From BMS3ABIN04 sp965554225 (GTDB taxonomy: Bacteria > Bacteroidota > Ignavibacteria > Ignavibacteriales > Melioribacteraceae), in assembly GCA_965554225.1 (NCBI GenBank), contig CBEVZC010000064.1, forward strand, positions 1 to 16,927: DNA of 16,927 nt, given 5' to 3'. Of the stretch, positions 1-8,497 are shown piece after piece. A program made the position numbers and the translations under genes. The notes beneath the pieces were generated by a model, which did not search any database, had not been told where the DNA came from, and worked only from the letters and a program-made list of their open reading frames with translations. Every line of letters starts with the position of its first letter. Position 1 is the first letter of the stretch.

Positions 1-1209
1 ATTACTATTGAAAAAGATAAAATGATTGTTCCTGATGATCCTATTATTCCATTTATTGAAGGTGACGGTATAGGTCCGGATATTTGGAAAGCGACTAAAA
101 TGGTACTTGATGCTGCTGTAGAAAAAGCATACAAAGGAACTAAAAAAATTGTTTGGATGGAAATATTTGCCGGTGATAAAGCTGTTAAAGTTTATGGTAA
201 GAATCAATGGTTACCTAAAGAGACTGTCCAGGCAATTAAGGATTATATCGTTGCTATCAAAGGTCCGTTAACAACGCCCATAGGCGGTGGAATAAGAAGC
301 TTGAACGTTGCTCTAAGACAAAAACTTGATCTATTTGCATGCGTTCGACCGGTAAAATATTATCCGGGAACTCCAAGCCCAGTTAAACGCCCTCAAGATT
401 TGAATGTTGTTATCTTTAGAGAAAATACGGAAGATGTTTATTCAGGTATTGAATTTAAAGCCAATACAAAAGCTGCTAAGGAATTGACGGAATTATTGAC
501 TACAAAATATAAAAAAAATATCAGAAGTGGCTCGGGTATTGGGATAAAACCAATAAGTAAGTTCGGTACAGAAAGATTGGTGAAGAAAGCAATAGAATAT
601 GCAATAGAGTACGGACGTACGAATGTAACTTTGGTTCATAAGGGCAATATTATGAAATTTACCGAAGGCGCATTTAAGAATTGGGGTTACGCAGCTGCTA
701 AAAAATATTTTCCGGATAAAATTGTAACTGAAGCTGATTTATGGGACAAATTTAACGGTAAGCTGCCTAAAGGGAAAATACTTATCAAAGATAGAATTGC
801 TGATAGCATATTTCAGCAAGTATTATTACGACCAACTGAGTATGAAGTTCTTGCAACTCCAAACTTAGAAGGGGACTTCTTATCTGATGCATGTGCGGCA
901 CAAGTCGGAGGTTTGGGTATTGCACCGGGATCAAATATGAGTTACCATTACGGTCTGTTTGAAGCTACACACGGAACAGCTCCTAAATATAAAGGAATGG
1001 ACAAAGTAAATCCCGGTTCATTGATACTTTCGGGTGTGATGATGTTAGAATATTTAGGCTGGAAAAAAGCGGGTAAAATGGTTGAAAATTCCATGAAGAG
1101 AACAATTAGATCTAAAGTTGTTACGTATGATTTTGCTAGACAAATGAAAGGTGCTAAAAAAGTAAAATGTTCACAATTTGCTAAAGAATTAGTAAAGAAT
1201 ATGAAATAG
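1..1209 (+). CDS. icd: NADP-dependent isocitrate dehydrogenase, 5' end outside window
   Basis: Oxidatively decarboxylates isocitrate to 2-oxoglutarate in the TCA cycle, in the cytoplasm. The first in-frame ATG is at 22, but the frame is open back to base 1 and those codons (ITIEKDK) align with the KKITLQNGK stretch of E. coli Icd. The true start is therefore probably upstream and the gene is 5'-partial here. Numbering from the ATG at 22, IRSLN (91-95) carries the serine equivalent to the E. coli phosphorylation site S113. Substrate arginines are R99, R109 and R133, and the catalytic tyrosine is Y140. NADP-type determinants are kept: K and Y in ATHGTAPKY, V in DKVNPGS, and Y and R in TYDFARQ. 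The C-terminus is complete. Conservation is high along the whole length, so the family call is near certain; only the start is unresolved. Confidence 0.97.
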   Translation: MTIEKDKMIVPDDPIIPFIEGDGIGPDIWKATKMVLDAAVEKAYKGTKKIVWMEIFAGDKAVKVYGKNQWLPKETVQAIKDYIVAIKGPLTTPIGGGIRSLNVALRQKLDLFACVRPVKYYPGTPSPVKRPQDLNVVIFRENTEDVYSGIEFKANTKAAKELTELLTTKYKKNIRSGSGIGIKPISKFGTERLVKKAIEYAIEYGRTNVTLVHKGNIMKFTEGAFKNWGYAAAKKYFPDKIVTEADLWDKFNGKLPKGKILIKDRIADSIFQQVLLRPTEYEVLATPNLEGDFLSDACAAQVGGLGIAPGSNMSYHYGLFEATHGTAPKYKGMDKVNPGSLILSGVMMLEYLGWKKAGKMVENSMKRTIRSKVVTYDFARQMKGAKKVKCSQFAKELVKNMK

Positions 1210-1277
1210 TCTTGATTTTATTGTGACCTGTTAGTATTATTATTTTATCGAAAATAATCAAAATTTGGAGGTGTATC

Positions 1278-1697
1278 ATGGAAGAAGATAATGGAATTGG
1301 AAAAGGTCTGATATTAGGTTTTTTAACCGGTACTGTAGTAGGCTCATTAATTGCTTTACTTTATGCTCCTAAGTCCGGAAGGGAATTAAGAGGCGATTTA
1401 CGAGTGAAATCAGACGATTTTTTTGAAGATGCCGAAAACTATATTGAACAAGCCCGTGGAAGAGCAAATGAACTGATAAACGACGGTAAGAAGAAGTCGG
1501 AAAAATTGGTTGATGATGCTAAAGTTAAAGTTGACGCTCTCTTAAAAGAAGCTGAAAAAATTCTTAAGGATGCAAAGTCTAAAACTGTTACTTCATTGGA
1601 TGAAAGTAAAGAAAAGGTAGGCAAAGAAAGCGAGAAACTTAAGAGTGCAATTAAGGCAGGTGTAGAGACTTATAAATCTGCCAAAGAAAAAGCTTAA
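1278..1697 (+). CDS. YtxH domain-containing protein
   Basis: Small membrane-anchored protein of the YtxH family, a group first noted among Bacillus general-stress proteins and of unknown biochemical role. A glycine-rich hydrophobic segment at about residues 8-30 is followed directly by the family hallmark YAPKSGRELR (29-38). The remaining 100 residues are charged, rich in K, E, A and D, with no aromatic core. They look like a long helix or coiled coil. A strong GGAGG lies at 1267-1271, seven bases before the ATG. The next gene starts 5 bases after the stop and encodes a DUF948-like protein, the same partnership as ytxG-ytxH in Bacillus, which supports the call. The function is unknown; a scaffold or stress role is only inference. 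Confidence 0.85.
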   Translation: MEEDNGIGKGLILGFLTGTVVGSLIALLYAPKSGRELRGDLRVKSDDFFEDAENYIEQARGRANELINDGKKKSEKLVDDAKVKVDALLKEAEKILKDAKSKTVTSLDESKEKVGKESEKLKSAIKAGVETYKSAKEKA

Positions 1698-1702
1698 TCA
1701 GT

Positions 1703-2080
1703 ATGCCAATTATTGATATTCTTTTGATTGTCCTGATTATTATTGCAATAATTTTAGGCATTTATTTAATTGTTTCTTTAAAAAATCTTAATAGAACTTT
1801 AAGTAATGTTGACAATAATCTTAATGAATTGAGTGGGAAAGTAAATCCCATTTTAAGTAATCTGGAAATTGTCTCGCAGAAAGCTGTTTCTGTTGCTGAA
1901 CAAGCTGAGGAACAGGTACAGAATATCAGCGGTTCTATTGAAAACGTAAAAGAAACTGTTGCAAAGCTGTCTTTTAAAAGTGTAAAAACAAAAGCCGTCA
2001 ATCCGGCATATGACTTAATAGAAAATGTTTCTGCATTATCTAAAGGGGTAGCTGCATTTTGGCATAAATTAAAGAGATAA
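1703..2080 (+). CDS. DUF948-like single-pass membrane protein
   Basis: 125-residue protein with one N-terminal transmembrane helix (about residues 4-25, almost entirely I, L and V). After it comes an amphipathic helical region (27-95) with regularly spaced hydrophobics and many N, E, Q and S, typical of DUF948/YtxG-like proteins. A short basic tail (WHKLKR) ends the chain. The layout resembles methyl-accepting-type coiled coils but no signalling motif is present. It lies 5 bases after the YtxH gene and 31 bases before the EF-G paralogue, so the three are likely co-transcribed. There is no good Shine-Dalgarno, and the gap of 5 bases suggests translational coupling with the upstream gene. Family assignment comes from architecture and neighbourhood more than from a signature motif. 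Confidence 0.7.
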   Translation: MPIIDILLIVLIIIAIILGIYLIVSLKNLNRTLSNVDNNLNELSGKVNPILSNLEIVSQKAVSVAEQAEEQVQNISGSIENVKETVAKLSFKSVKTKAVNPAYDLIENVSALSKGVAAFWHKLKR

Positions 2081-2102
2081 ATTTTTGAACTAAATTTTAT
2101 GC

Positions 2103-2107
2103 GGAGG
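2103..2107 (+). promoter_or_regulatory. Shine-Dalgarno that fixes a TTG start
   Basis: GGAGG lies four bases upstream of the TTG at 2112. The only nearby ATG (2099) is in another frame and no in-frame ATG precedes the P-loop, so this site supports TTG as the start of the EF-G paralogue. Confidence 0.75.
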
Positions 2108-2111
2108 AATT

Positions 2112-4202
2112 TTGAAAGAGTTTGTTGCTGAATCAATTAGAAATATTGCATTCATTGGTCATAGTGGCAGTGGTAAAACGTCTATATGTGAATTATTACT
2201 TTATACGGCAGGAGAAACCAATAGAATTGGTAAAATAGAAGAAGGAAATACAATATCCGATTTTACACCAAATGAAATTGAACGTCAAATCTCAATTTCA
2301 TCAACAGCTTTGCATGTAGAATGGAAAAATTCTAAAGTGAATATTCTGGATACTCCCGGTTATACCGATTTCATCGGTCATGTTAACGCCAGCCTTCATG
2401 TTTCCGATACTGTATTTGCTGTTGTAAAAGGAGCTGAAGGGGTGGAAGTAGGTACGGAAGCTACTTGGAGCTTTGTAAAAAAGCAGAATTTACCTTCTGC
2501 TATACTAGTAAACAAGATTGATAATGAACATTCTAAGTTTGATGAAACAGTTAATATGTGTAAGGACAGGTTAAGTCCCGATGCAACTGTAATTAGCTTC
2601 CCTTTGAAAGAAGGAGTTAATTCCGATACGGTTATTGATATAATGAAAATGAAGGCTCTTAAATTTGGTGAAGCAGGATCAAAAAAGGTTGAAGAACTTG
2701 ACATACCTGACGAAGTAAAAGAAAAAGCCGAAAGTATGAGAAAAGAGTTAATTGAAAAAGTGGCGGAGTCGTCCGAAGAATTAATGGAAAAGTTTTTTGA
2801 AAACGAAACTTTAGATGAAAAAGATTTAACAGAAGGATTAAAAAAAGCAATAGTAAATCGAAGTTTTGTTCCCGTCTTTGCAATATCTGCAGAGAAAGGT
2901 GTCGGCTTTAATAATTTATTGGATTTTATTGTTAATTATTTACCTTCGCCGAAAGACAGAAAACCTCCTGAAGGAAAACTTTCCGGTAAAGATGATGTTG
3001 TGCAAATACCATGTGATGAAAATGGAGAACCTGTACTGCAAGTGTTTAAATCAATGTCTGAACAGCATGTAGGTGAATTATCAATATTCAAAGTTTATTC
3101 CGGTTCGCTTACACCCGGTTTGGATTTATTAAACGTTGAAAAAAATAAATCGGAAAGATTAGGACAGCTTTTTCTTCTGAATGGTAAAAACAGAAAAGAA
3201 ATAGGTAAATTAAATGCAGGTGATATTGGTGCTGTTGTTAAGCTTAAGGATACACATACCGGAGATACCCTTGCATCCAAATCTTTCCCTGTTATTTTAC
3301 CACCAATTGTATTTCCCGAGGCTGTTATTAGAGGAGCCATTATTCCAAAAGCTAAAGGTGACGAAGATAAAATATCTTCCGGTCTTCATACGATTCATGA
3401 GGAAGATCCTACGCTTTCCGTTAGGTTTGATCCCGAACTATCACAGACAATTGTTTCGGGGCAAGGCGAACTTCAATTATCCTTGGCTGTTAAAATGCTT
3501 AAAGACAGATACGGAGTTGAAGTAGATTTGATTGAGCCTAAAATTCCTTATCGTGAAACTATAAAAGGTATTTGTGAAAGCTCGGAATACAAACATAAAA
3601 AACAATCCGGAGGTAGAGGTCAATTCGGGCACGTTTTCTTAAAATTGGAACCTTTGCCGAGAGGAACCGGATTCGAGTTTGTAAATGCAATTGTTGGAGG
3701 AGTTGTCCCTGGTAGGTTTATTCCGGCAGTTGAAAAGGGAATAAATGAAATTATGAGTAAGGGTATATTAACCGATAGCAAGGTTATTGATATTAAAGCA
3801 ACTTTGTTTGATGGTAAATTTCACCCGGTTGATTCAGATGAAATTTCTTTTAAAATTGCAGGCGCTCAAGCTTTTAAAAGAGGATTTTTAGAAGCAAAAC
3901 CTATTATTCTTGAACCTATTTACGATATAATGGTAAAAGTTCCTGAAGAGTTTATGGGCGATGTAATGGGAGATATTTCCAGTAGAAGAGGAAAGATTTC
4001 CGGTATGGATGCCGAAGGTCCTTTCCAAGTTATTAAAGCAAAAGTTCCTCTTTCCGAACTATACAAATATTCTACTCATCTTAGAAGTTTAACTTCCGGA
4101 AGAGGAATACATTATAGAAAATTCTCTCATTATGAAATGGTTCCGAAAGATATAGAAAACAAAATAATAGAAGAATATAAAAAATCTAAAGAAGAAGAAT
4201 AA
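2112..4202 (+). CDS. fusA2: Elongation factor G-like GTPase (EF-G2 type)
   Basis: Translational-GTPase paralogue of EF-G, full length at 696 residues with domains G and II to V. Visible motifs are the P-loop GHSGSGKTS (16-24), switch II DTPGYTDF (80-87), NKID (134-137), and in domain IV SGGRGQFGHV and FDGKFHPVDSDE. The domain V signature ISSRRGKISGMDAEG and a closing LRSLTSGRGIHYRKFSHYE are also present. Two differences from housekeeping EF-G stand out. The catalytic histidine of DTPGH is tyrosine, and the P-loop AHIDAGKTT aspartate is glycine. These features, and NKID for NKMD, place it with the EF-G2/EF-G-like group rather than with the canonical factor, which should be encoded elsewhere. 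The physiological role of this group is poorly settled. The gene starts with TTG behind GGAGG and ends its transcription unit at a hairpin terminator. Confidence 0.92.
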   Translation: MKEFVAESIRNIAFIGHSGSGKTSICELLLYTAGETNRIGKIEEGNTISDFTPNEIERQISISSTALHVEWKNSKVNILDTPGYTDFIGHVNASLHVSDTVFAVVKGAEGVEVGTEATWSFVKKQNLPSAILVNKIDNEHSKFDETVNMCKDRLSPDATVISFPLKEGVNSDTVIDIMKMKALKFGEAGSKKVEELDIPDEVKEKAESMRKELIEKVAESSEELMEKFFENETLDEKDLTEGLKKAIVNRSFVPVFAISAEKGVGFNNLLDFIVNYLPSPKDRKPPEGKLSGKDDVVQIPCDENGEPVLQVFKSMSEQHVGELSIFKVYSGSLTPGLDLLNVEKNKSERLGQLFLLNGKNRKEIGKLNAGDIGAVVKLKDTHTGDTLASKSFPVILPPIVFPEAVIRGAIIPKAKGDEDKISSGLHTIHEEDPTLSVRFDPELSQTIVSGQGELQLSLAVKMLKDRYGVEVDLIEPKIPYRETIKGICESSEYKHKKQSGGRGQFGHVFLKLEPLPRGTGFEFVNAIVGGVVPGRFIPAVEKGINEIMSKGILTDSKVIDIKATLFDGKFHPVDSDEISFKIAGAQAFKRGFLEAKPIILEPIYDIMVKVPEEFMGDVMGDISSRRGKISGMDAEGPFQVIKAKVPLSELYKYSTHLRSLTSGRGIHYRKFSHYEMVPKDIENKIIEEYKKSKEEE

Positions 4203-4224
4203 TTTCTTTAATAATAATTTGATT

Positions 4225-4254
4225 AAGGCGGATAACTTTCCGCCTTTTTATTTT
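4225..4254 (+). terminator. Intrinsic terminator after EF-G paralogue
   Basis: Perfect 8-bp stem AAGGCGGA / TCCGCCTT around a 6-base loop (TAACTT), followed by TTTATTTT. It begins 22 bases after the EF-G stop codon. It separates the icd-to-fusA2 unit from the HIT gene, whose ribosome-binding site (AAGAGG, 4255-4260) begins immediately after the T-rich tract. Confidence 0.88.
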
Positions 4255-4265
4255 AAGAGGTAATC

Positions 4266-4772
4266 ATGGATAGACTTTGGTCGCCCTGGCGTTCGAATTA
4301 TATTGAATCCTTTAGTAAAAAGGACAAAGACGATGAATGTGTCTTCTGCAAAGCTTTAACCGAAGATATACAAAGTGATGATAGTTTGGTTATTTATAAA
4401 GGGGAAAAAGCTTTTGTTATGCTTAATTTATTCCCTTATAATAACGGTCACTTAATGATAATTCCTTACAGACATATTTCCGATCCGTTATTGCTTACAC
4501 AGGAAGAAACAACCGAAATAATGAAGTTGAATAATTTGGTAATGGCTGCAATTACAAACGTAATGAACCCGCAAGGATTTAACTTCGGCGCAAACTTTGG
4601 TAAAGCGGCGGGCGCCGGTATACACGAGCATATTCATTTCCATATAGTTCCACGCTGGATGGGTGACACTAATTTTATGCCTGCTTTAGGTGAAGTTAAA
4701 ATAATTTCTCAAGATTTATTGCAAACTAAGAAAAATCTTATGGCAGCTATTTTAAAATTACAGGAGAAGTAA
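4266..4772 (+). CDS. HIT family hydrolase/transferase (Ap4A-type)
   Basis: Cytoplasmic histidine-triad protein of 168 residues. The core motif HIHFHIV (122-128) fits H-x-H-x-H-x-x, with H124 as the nucleotidyl-transferring histidine. It is preceded by H120 and followed by PRW. The N-terminus MDRLWSPWRSNYI and the pair CVFC (25-28) are typical of the branch that includes diadenosine tetraphosphate (Ap4A) phosphorylases and hydrolases; the cysteines may help bind zinc. NLFPYNNGHLMIIP (54-67) is the conserved nucleotide-binding strand region. AAGAGG at 4255-4260 gives a good ribosome-binding site. The likely substrates are dinucleoside polyphosphates or other AMP esters, but the motif alone cannot tell hydrolase from phosphorylase. 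It stands alone behind a terminator and 187 bases ahead of thyX. Confidence 0.9.
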   Translation: MDRLWSPWRSNYIESFSKKDKDDECVFCKALTEDIQSDDSLVIYKGEKAFVMLNLFPYNNGHLMIIPYRHISDPLLLTQEETTEIMKLNNLVMAAITNVMNPQGFNFGANFGKAAGAGIHEHIHFHIVPRWMGDTNFMPALGEVKIISQDLLQTKKNLMAAILKLQEK

Positions 4773-4959
4773 AAGTTTCTTAATTAGAATGAAATCAACA
4801 GAAGATTCTTATTTGTTAAGTAACTAATATCTACTTCAAAAAATTAGATTTCCTAAAATATTTTCTGTTTTACTATTGCATTTTATCACTTCACCGAGTA
4901 ATATTGTTTTTGATTTTTTAAAAAACAAATCAAATTTGTAATTTTTTTAAGGATATTAA

Positions 4960-5880
4960 ATGCCCGATAAATTTGAAAAAATTGAATCTACACGAGTTAA
5001 AGAACTGGATGAAATATTAGGTAAACCATTTAAAGTTTTAGATGATGGTTTTATTAGGGTTGTTGATTATATGGGCTCAGATTCATCTGTTGTGCAAGCG
5101 GCAAGGGTTTCGTATGGAAAAGGTACTAAGAAAAAGAGACAAGATCGTGGGTTGATTAGATATTTGTTACGCCATAGACATACAACGCCTTTTGAAATGT
5201 GTGAAATAAAATTTCATATAAGAATTCCTATGGATGCATGGAGACAGTGGATTAGACATAGAACTGCTAATGTAAATGAATATTCTACAAGGTATTCTAT
5301 TGCCATTGATTCTGCCCAAACAACTCAACCCGATGAATGGAGAATCCAATCAAAATCTAATAAACAGGGCAGTGCAGGTTACTTTGATGCAAAATTAGGT
5401 ATAGAGTATACAAATGATGAAAAAAAATTGCATAATTTAGCACGCGAGACTTATAATAAACGAATTGAAGCTGGCGTTGCCAGGGAGCAAGCAAGAAAAG
5501 ACTTACCGCTTTCAACTTATACCGAGGCATATTGGAAAATTGATTTGCATAATTTACTCCATTTCCTAAAACTTAGAATGGAGAAAAATGCCCAGCTGGA
5601 AATTAGGAAATATGCTGAGATTATTGGCAATGAGATTGTTTCCAAATGGGTGCCTTACACTTGGGAAGCTTTTCTCGATTATCATATGAATTCATACAAT
5701 TTATCTAGTATAGAGATGGGAATTTTACGGAGCATGCTCCAAAATGACCATGAATCCGCCGTAAAAATTGCTGCCGATGCAGGCTGGTTAAAGAGGAGAG
5801 AGGATAAATTGGTAATGAACTTGGAAAGAGCGGAGTTTGAAGAAAAGTTGGAAGAGCTTGGAGTTAAGAAACCTTGGTAA
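4960..5880 (+). CDS. thyX: FAD-dependent thymidylate synthase
   Basis: Methylates dUMP to dTMP with 5,10-methylene-tetrahydrofolate, using FAD and NADPH and releasing tetrahydrofolate rather than dihydrofolate. The ThyX signature RHR-x7-S is intact: R99-H100-R101 with S109 in NEYSTRYS. A second conserved block, NLLHFLKLRMEKNAQLEIRKYA, near residues 200-220 supplies flavin and substrate contacts. At 306 residues it is longer than the compact ThyX of Thermotoga (about 220). The extra length lies in an N-terminal lead of about 30 residues and a C-terminal helical tail after 245 ending in KKPW, which could reflect a long-ThyX lineage. AAGGA at 4949-4953 supports the ATG. The downstream neighbour is folA, which a ThyX-only cell is not expected to need for dTMP synthesis. 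Confidence 0.96.
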   Translation: MPDKFEKIESTRVKELDEILGKPFKVLDDGFIRVVDYMGSDSSVVQAARVSYGKGTKKKRQDRGLIRYLLRHRHTTPFEMCEIKFHIRIPMDAWRQWIRHRTANVNEYSTRYSIAIDSAQTTQPDEWRIQSKSNKQGSAGYFDAKLGIEYTNDEKKLHNLARETYNKRIEAGVAREQARKDLPLSTYTEAYWKIDLHNLLHFLKLRMEKNAQLEIRKYAEIIGNEIVSKWVPYTWEAFLDYHMNSYNLSSIEMGILRSMLQNDHESAVKIAADAGWLKRREDKLVMNLERAEFEEKLEELGVKKPW

Positions 5881-6029
5881 TATTATAAATTCGGATTAAA
5901 ATTTTTTAAGTTTATCAGATTTGCTGTTTATTTTCTAATTTTACCCCAGATCATCGAATCCATATTCTTCGTTTAAATCCAAAGTAAGTTAGATAATGAA
6001 AAATCACACAAATGAATGATTATTAAGTT

Positions 6030-6512
6030 ATGAAAAAAATTATTATTGCTGCGATATCAGGGAATAACGTGATTGGCAAAAACGGAAAACTACCATGGAG
6101 TTCCAAAGAGGAAATGACTGTATTTAAACAATTAACAATGAATAAACCGGTAATAATGGGTAGAAAAACTTATGACTCATTAAAGGGAACTTTACAAGGA
6201 AGGACAAATTTAGTCCTTTCTCATTCTGCAAAAGAAAACTCTGCCGAAAAAGAACTAAAATTTTTTAACTCGCTTAATTCTGCATACGAATTTTGTGAAA
6301 AGAAAAATGATGAAAAGGTTTTTATCATAGGAGGCGGGGAAGTTTTCAAGGAAGAAATTAATAATGTTGATGAGATGTTCATCTCAATTATGAAAGGTGA
6401 TTTTGAAGGCGATGTATTTTTTCCCGAAATTAATGAAGGTATTTGGTACGCTAATATGATTATTTATTATAATGATTTTATTTTGTACAAATATACTAGA
6501 CGCTCAAATTAA
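6030..6512 (+). CDS. folA: Dihydrofolate reductase
   Basis: Reduces dihydrofolate to tetrahydrofolate with NADPH in the cytoplasm. At 160 residues it is the normal bacterial length. Motifs in order are AAISGNNVIGKNGKLPW (7-23; substrate and Met20-loop region), the acidic catalytic position as E28 (D27 in E. coli, glutamate in vertebrates), KPVIMGRKTYDSL (39-51; NADPH binding), GRTNLVLS (57-64) and the nucleotide-loop FIIGGGEVF (98-106). The C-terminal strand is a little unusual, running YYNDFILYKYTRRSN in place of the more common YxFxxYER ending, but it is not truncated. There is no recognisable Shine-Dalgarno before the ATG. It lies 149 bases after thyX and 48 before mutL, and a shared transcript with either is possible. 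The pairing with thyX is discussed among the findings. Confidence 0.94.
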   Translation: MKKIIIAAISGNNVIGKNGKLPWSSKEEMTVFKQLTMNKPVIMGRKTYDSLKGTLQGRTNLVLSHSAKENSAEKELKFFNSLNSAYEFCEKKNDEKVFIIGGGEVFKEEINNVDEMFISIMKGDFEGDVFFPEINEGIWYANMIIYYNDFILYKYTRRSN

Positions 6513-6560
6513 TTTATTTTAGTATTTTTATCCTTCATTAAAATATATATCTTTGGACTA

Positions 6561-8435
6561 ATGTCAGAAAACAAAATTAAAATATTACCAAGTAATTTAT
6601 CAAATAAAATTGCTGCCGGGGAAGTTGTTCAAAGACCTGCGTCGGTTGTTAAGGAGTTACTTGAAAACTCAATCGATGCCAAAGCAAAGAATATTGACTT
6701 AATTGTGAAGCGCGCCGGTAAAGTGCTGATTCAGGTAGTTGATGATGGCATGGGAATGAGTGAAGATGACGCTCTCCTTTGTATTCAGCGGCATGCTACA
6801 AGTAAGATTTATGATTATAAAGATTTGGAAGCTATTAAAACTTTCGGGTTTAGAGGCGAAGCTCTAAGCTCTATTGCAGCGGTTAGTTTATTTGAACTTA
6901 AGACAGAACGGAAAGAGGATGAGCTTGGTACTTTTTTATTTAATGATGAATCTTCGGAAATTTATATTGAAAAAGATAGTTTTGCTAAGGGGACTTCCAT
7001 TTCCGTAAAAAATCTGTTTTTTAATACTCCTGCGCGTAGAAATTTCTTAAAGTCAAATGCAACGGAACTAAAACATATAATTGATACGTTTAAGAAAACA
7101 GCTTTAGCTCAGCCCTCGATACATTTTAAATTATGGAATGAAGATGATTTAATTTTCGATTTTCCCTCCGGCAGCATTGAGGATAGAATGAAATCGGTTT
7201 TTGCAGACAATATATTAGATGCTGTTATAGAGACTAAAGAAATTACCGATTTCCTTTCCATTACAGGTTATACGGCAAAACCTACGTTTCTTAAAAAAAG
7301 CAAAGGTGAACAATATCTGTTTATAAATAAAAGGTTTGTTGTAAATAAATCAATAAATCATGCCGTTTTTTCTGCTTATGAGCATTTATTGGAAAAAGGG
7401 GATTATCCGTTCTTTGTTTTGTTTATTTCGTTAGACCCTTCTCGTGTTGATATAAATATTCATCCTTCCAAATTGGAAGTGAAGTTTGAAGATGAAAAAG
7501 ATATTTACATATTTGTTCAATCTGTAGTGAAAAAAAGTCTGGGTTCATTTGATTTAACTCCGGCAATGACTTTTGATCCCGACAGACCGGAAAAGGAGAA
7601 ATTAAAGTTCGATAATTTTAGAAATGTAAGGAAAGATGATTACAGTGATAGACCAAATTTTCTAGATAAAGAAGATCGGCGAAATACATCTAGGAAAAGC
7701 ATATTCGACGAAAATGAAATTGATATGATTTTCAGTTCTATTAACAAAGAAATTAAAGATAGTGCTCCCACCGGTTTAATTACGCATCCTTTTGAAAAAC
7801 AATCGGAGCAAGAGATTTATCATATCCCGACAAATAAAAAGGCCTCTCCCGATAACGAAGTAAGCGACTCAACCTTTATAGTTTCTTTGCACAATAAATA
7901 TATTTTAACGCAAATAAAAAGCGGACTGATGATTATCGATCAGCATGTTGCGCACGAAAGAATTTTATATGAAAAAGCGTTAAAATCGTTTGAAGCTAAT
8001 CTACCTTTTGCTCAGCAGCTTTTATTTTCTCAAACAATACATATGGATCCGGCAGATTTTGCGTTAGTAAAAGAACTAGAACCTTATCTTTCCAAATTGG
8101 GATTTGCTCTAAAATTTTTTAGTAAGAATACTTTGGTAATTGACGGTGTTCCGCCAGATTTTAAAATAGGAGCGGAAACAGAAACGCTCATGGAAATACT
8201 TGATGAGTATAAGAAAAACCAAAGAGAAAAAAAGCTTGAAACCCGTGATAATATGGCTGCATCGTTTTCCTGTAAAGCTGCAATTAAAGCAGGCAATAAA
8301 TTAAGTGAACAGGAAATGCGTTTGTTGGTCGATCAGCTGTTTGCTACTTCAATGCCGTATGTTTGTCCCCACGGCAGACCTATTGTAATTAAGATTCCTC
8401 TCGATGAATTTGATAAGAGGTTTGGAAGAACCTAA
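6561..8435 (+). CDS. mutL: DNA mismatch repair endonuclease MutL
   Basis: Couples mismatch recognition by MutS to strand incision. The N-terminal GHKL ATPase shows ENSIDA (35-40), DDGMGM (61-66), GFRGEAL (96-102) and NTPARR (155-160), then the transducer domain to about 330. A polar, poorly conserved linker runs from about 335 to 435. The C-terminal dimerisation domain has the nicking-endonuclease metal sites: DQHVAHERILYE (460-471, fitting DQHA-x2-E-x4-E with V for A), SCKAAIKAG (570-578) and CPHGRP (602-607). This is therefore a MutH-independent, latent-endonuclease MutL like those of Bacillus and eukaryotes. QQLLFSQTI near 485-493 resembles the sliding-clamp contact motif, with S in place of the usual P. 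Length 624 is normal. There is no strong Shine-Dalgarno before the ATG. Confidence 0.97.
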   Translation: MSENKIKILPSNLSNKIAAGEVVQRPASVVKELLENSIDAKAKNIDLIVKRAGKVLIQVVDDGMGMSEDDALLCIQRHATSKIYDYKDLEAIKTFGFRGEALSSIAAVSLFELKTERKEDELGTFLFNDESSEIYIEKDSFAKGTSISVKNLFFNTPARRNFLKSNATELKHIIDTFKKTALAQPSIHFKLWNEDDLIFDFPSGSIEDRMKSVFADNILDAVIETKEITDFLSITGYTAKPTFLKKSKGEQYLFINKRFVVNKSINHAVFSAYEHLLEKGDYPFFVLFISLDPSRVDINIHPSKLEVKFEDEKDIYIFVQSVVKKSLGSFDLTPAMTFDPDRPEKEKLKFDNFRNVRKDDYSDRPNFLDKEDRRNTSRKSIFDENEIDMIFSSINKEIKDSAPTGLITHPFEKQSEQEIYHIPTNKKASPDNEVSDSTFIVSLHNKYILTQIKSGLMIIDQHVAHERILYEKALKSFEANLPFAQQLLFSQTIHMDPADFALVKELEPYLSKLGFALKFFSKNTLVIDGVPPDFKIGAETETLMEILDEYKKNQREKKLETRDNMAASFSCKAAIKAGNKLSEQEMRLLVDQLFATSMPYVCPHGRPIVIKIPLDEFDKRFGRT

Positions 8436-8497
8436 TCAAATATCTTAAATATTTGTGCAACTTGACTTAAAAAGGTTATACCGAATTATTCAATAAT

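Noticed and set aside
1239..1258. Perfect 8-bp hairpin ATTATTTT / AAAATAAT between icd and the YtxH gene
   Set aside because: The stem is made only of A-T pairs and no T-tract follows. In such AT-rich spacers this arises by chance, so I did not call a terminator.
2099..2101. ATG just before the EF-G paralogue as its start
   Set aside because: It is in a different frame from the conserved P-loop and lies upstream of the GGAGG. The TTG at 2112 is the in-frame choice.
1762..2136. 124-codon open frame antisense to the DUF948-like gene
   Set aside because: The sense strand has a coherent membrane and helix layout within an operon. The antisense frame has no Shine-Dalgarno and no recognisable domain.
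4773..4959. 187-base spacer between the HIT gene and thyX, the longest in the window
   Set aside because: Examined for RNA genes, riboswitch-like structure and promoters. Only AT-rich sequence with a weak stem (TTGATTT / AAATCAA) was found, and nothing I could support apart from the AAGGA before thyX.
5881..6029. 149-base spacer between thyX and folA, checked for a small RNA or terminator
   Set aside because: No hairpin with a T-tract and no open frame with a credible ribosome-binding site.
8437..8455. 7-bp hairpin CAAATAT / ATATTTG just after mutL
   Set aside because: Weak A-T stem with no T-tract. It could mark the end of mutL transcription but is not supported well enough to list.
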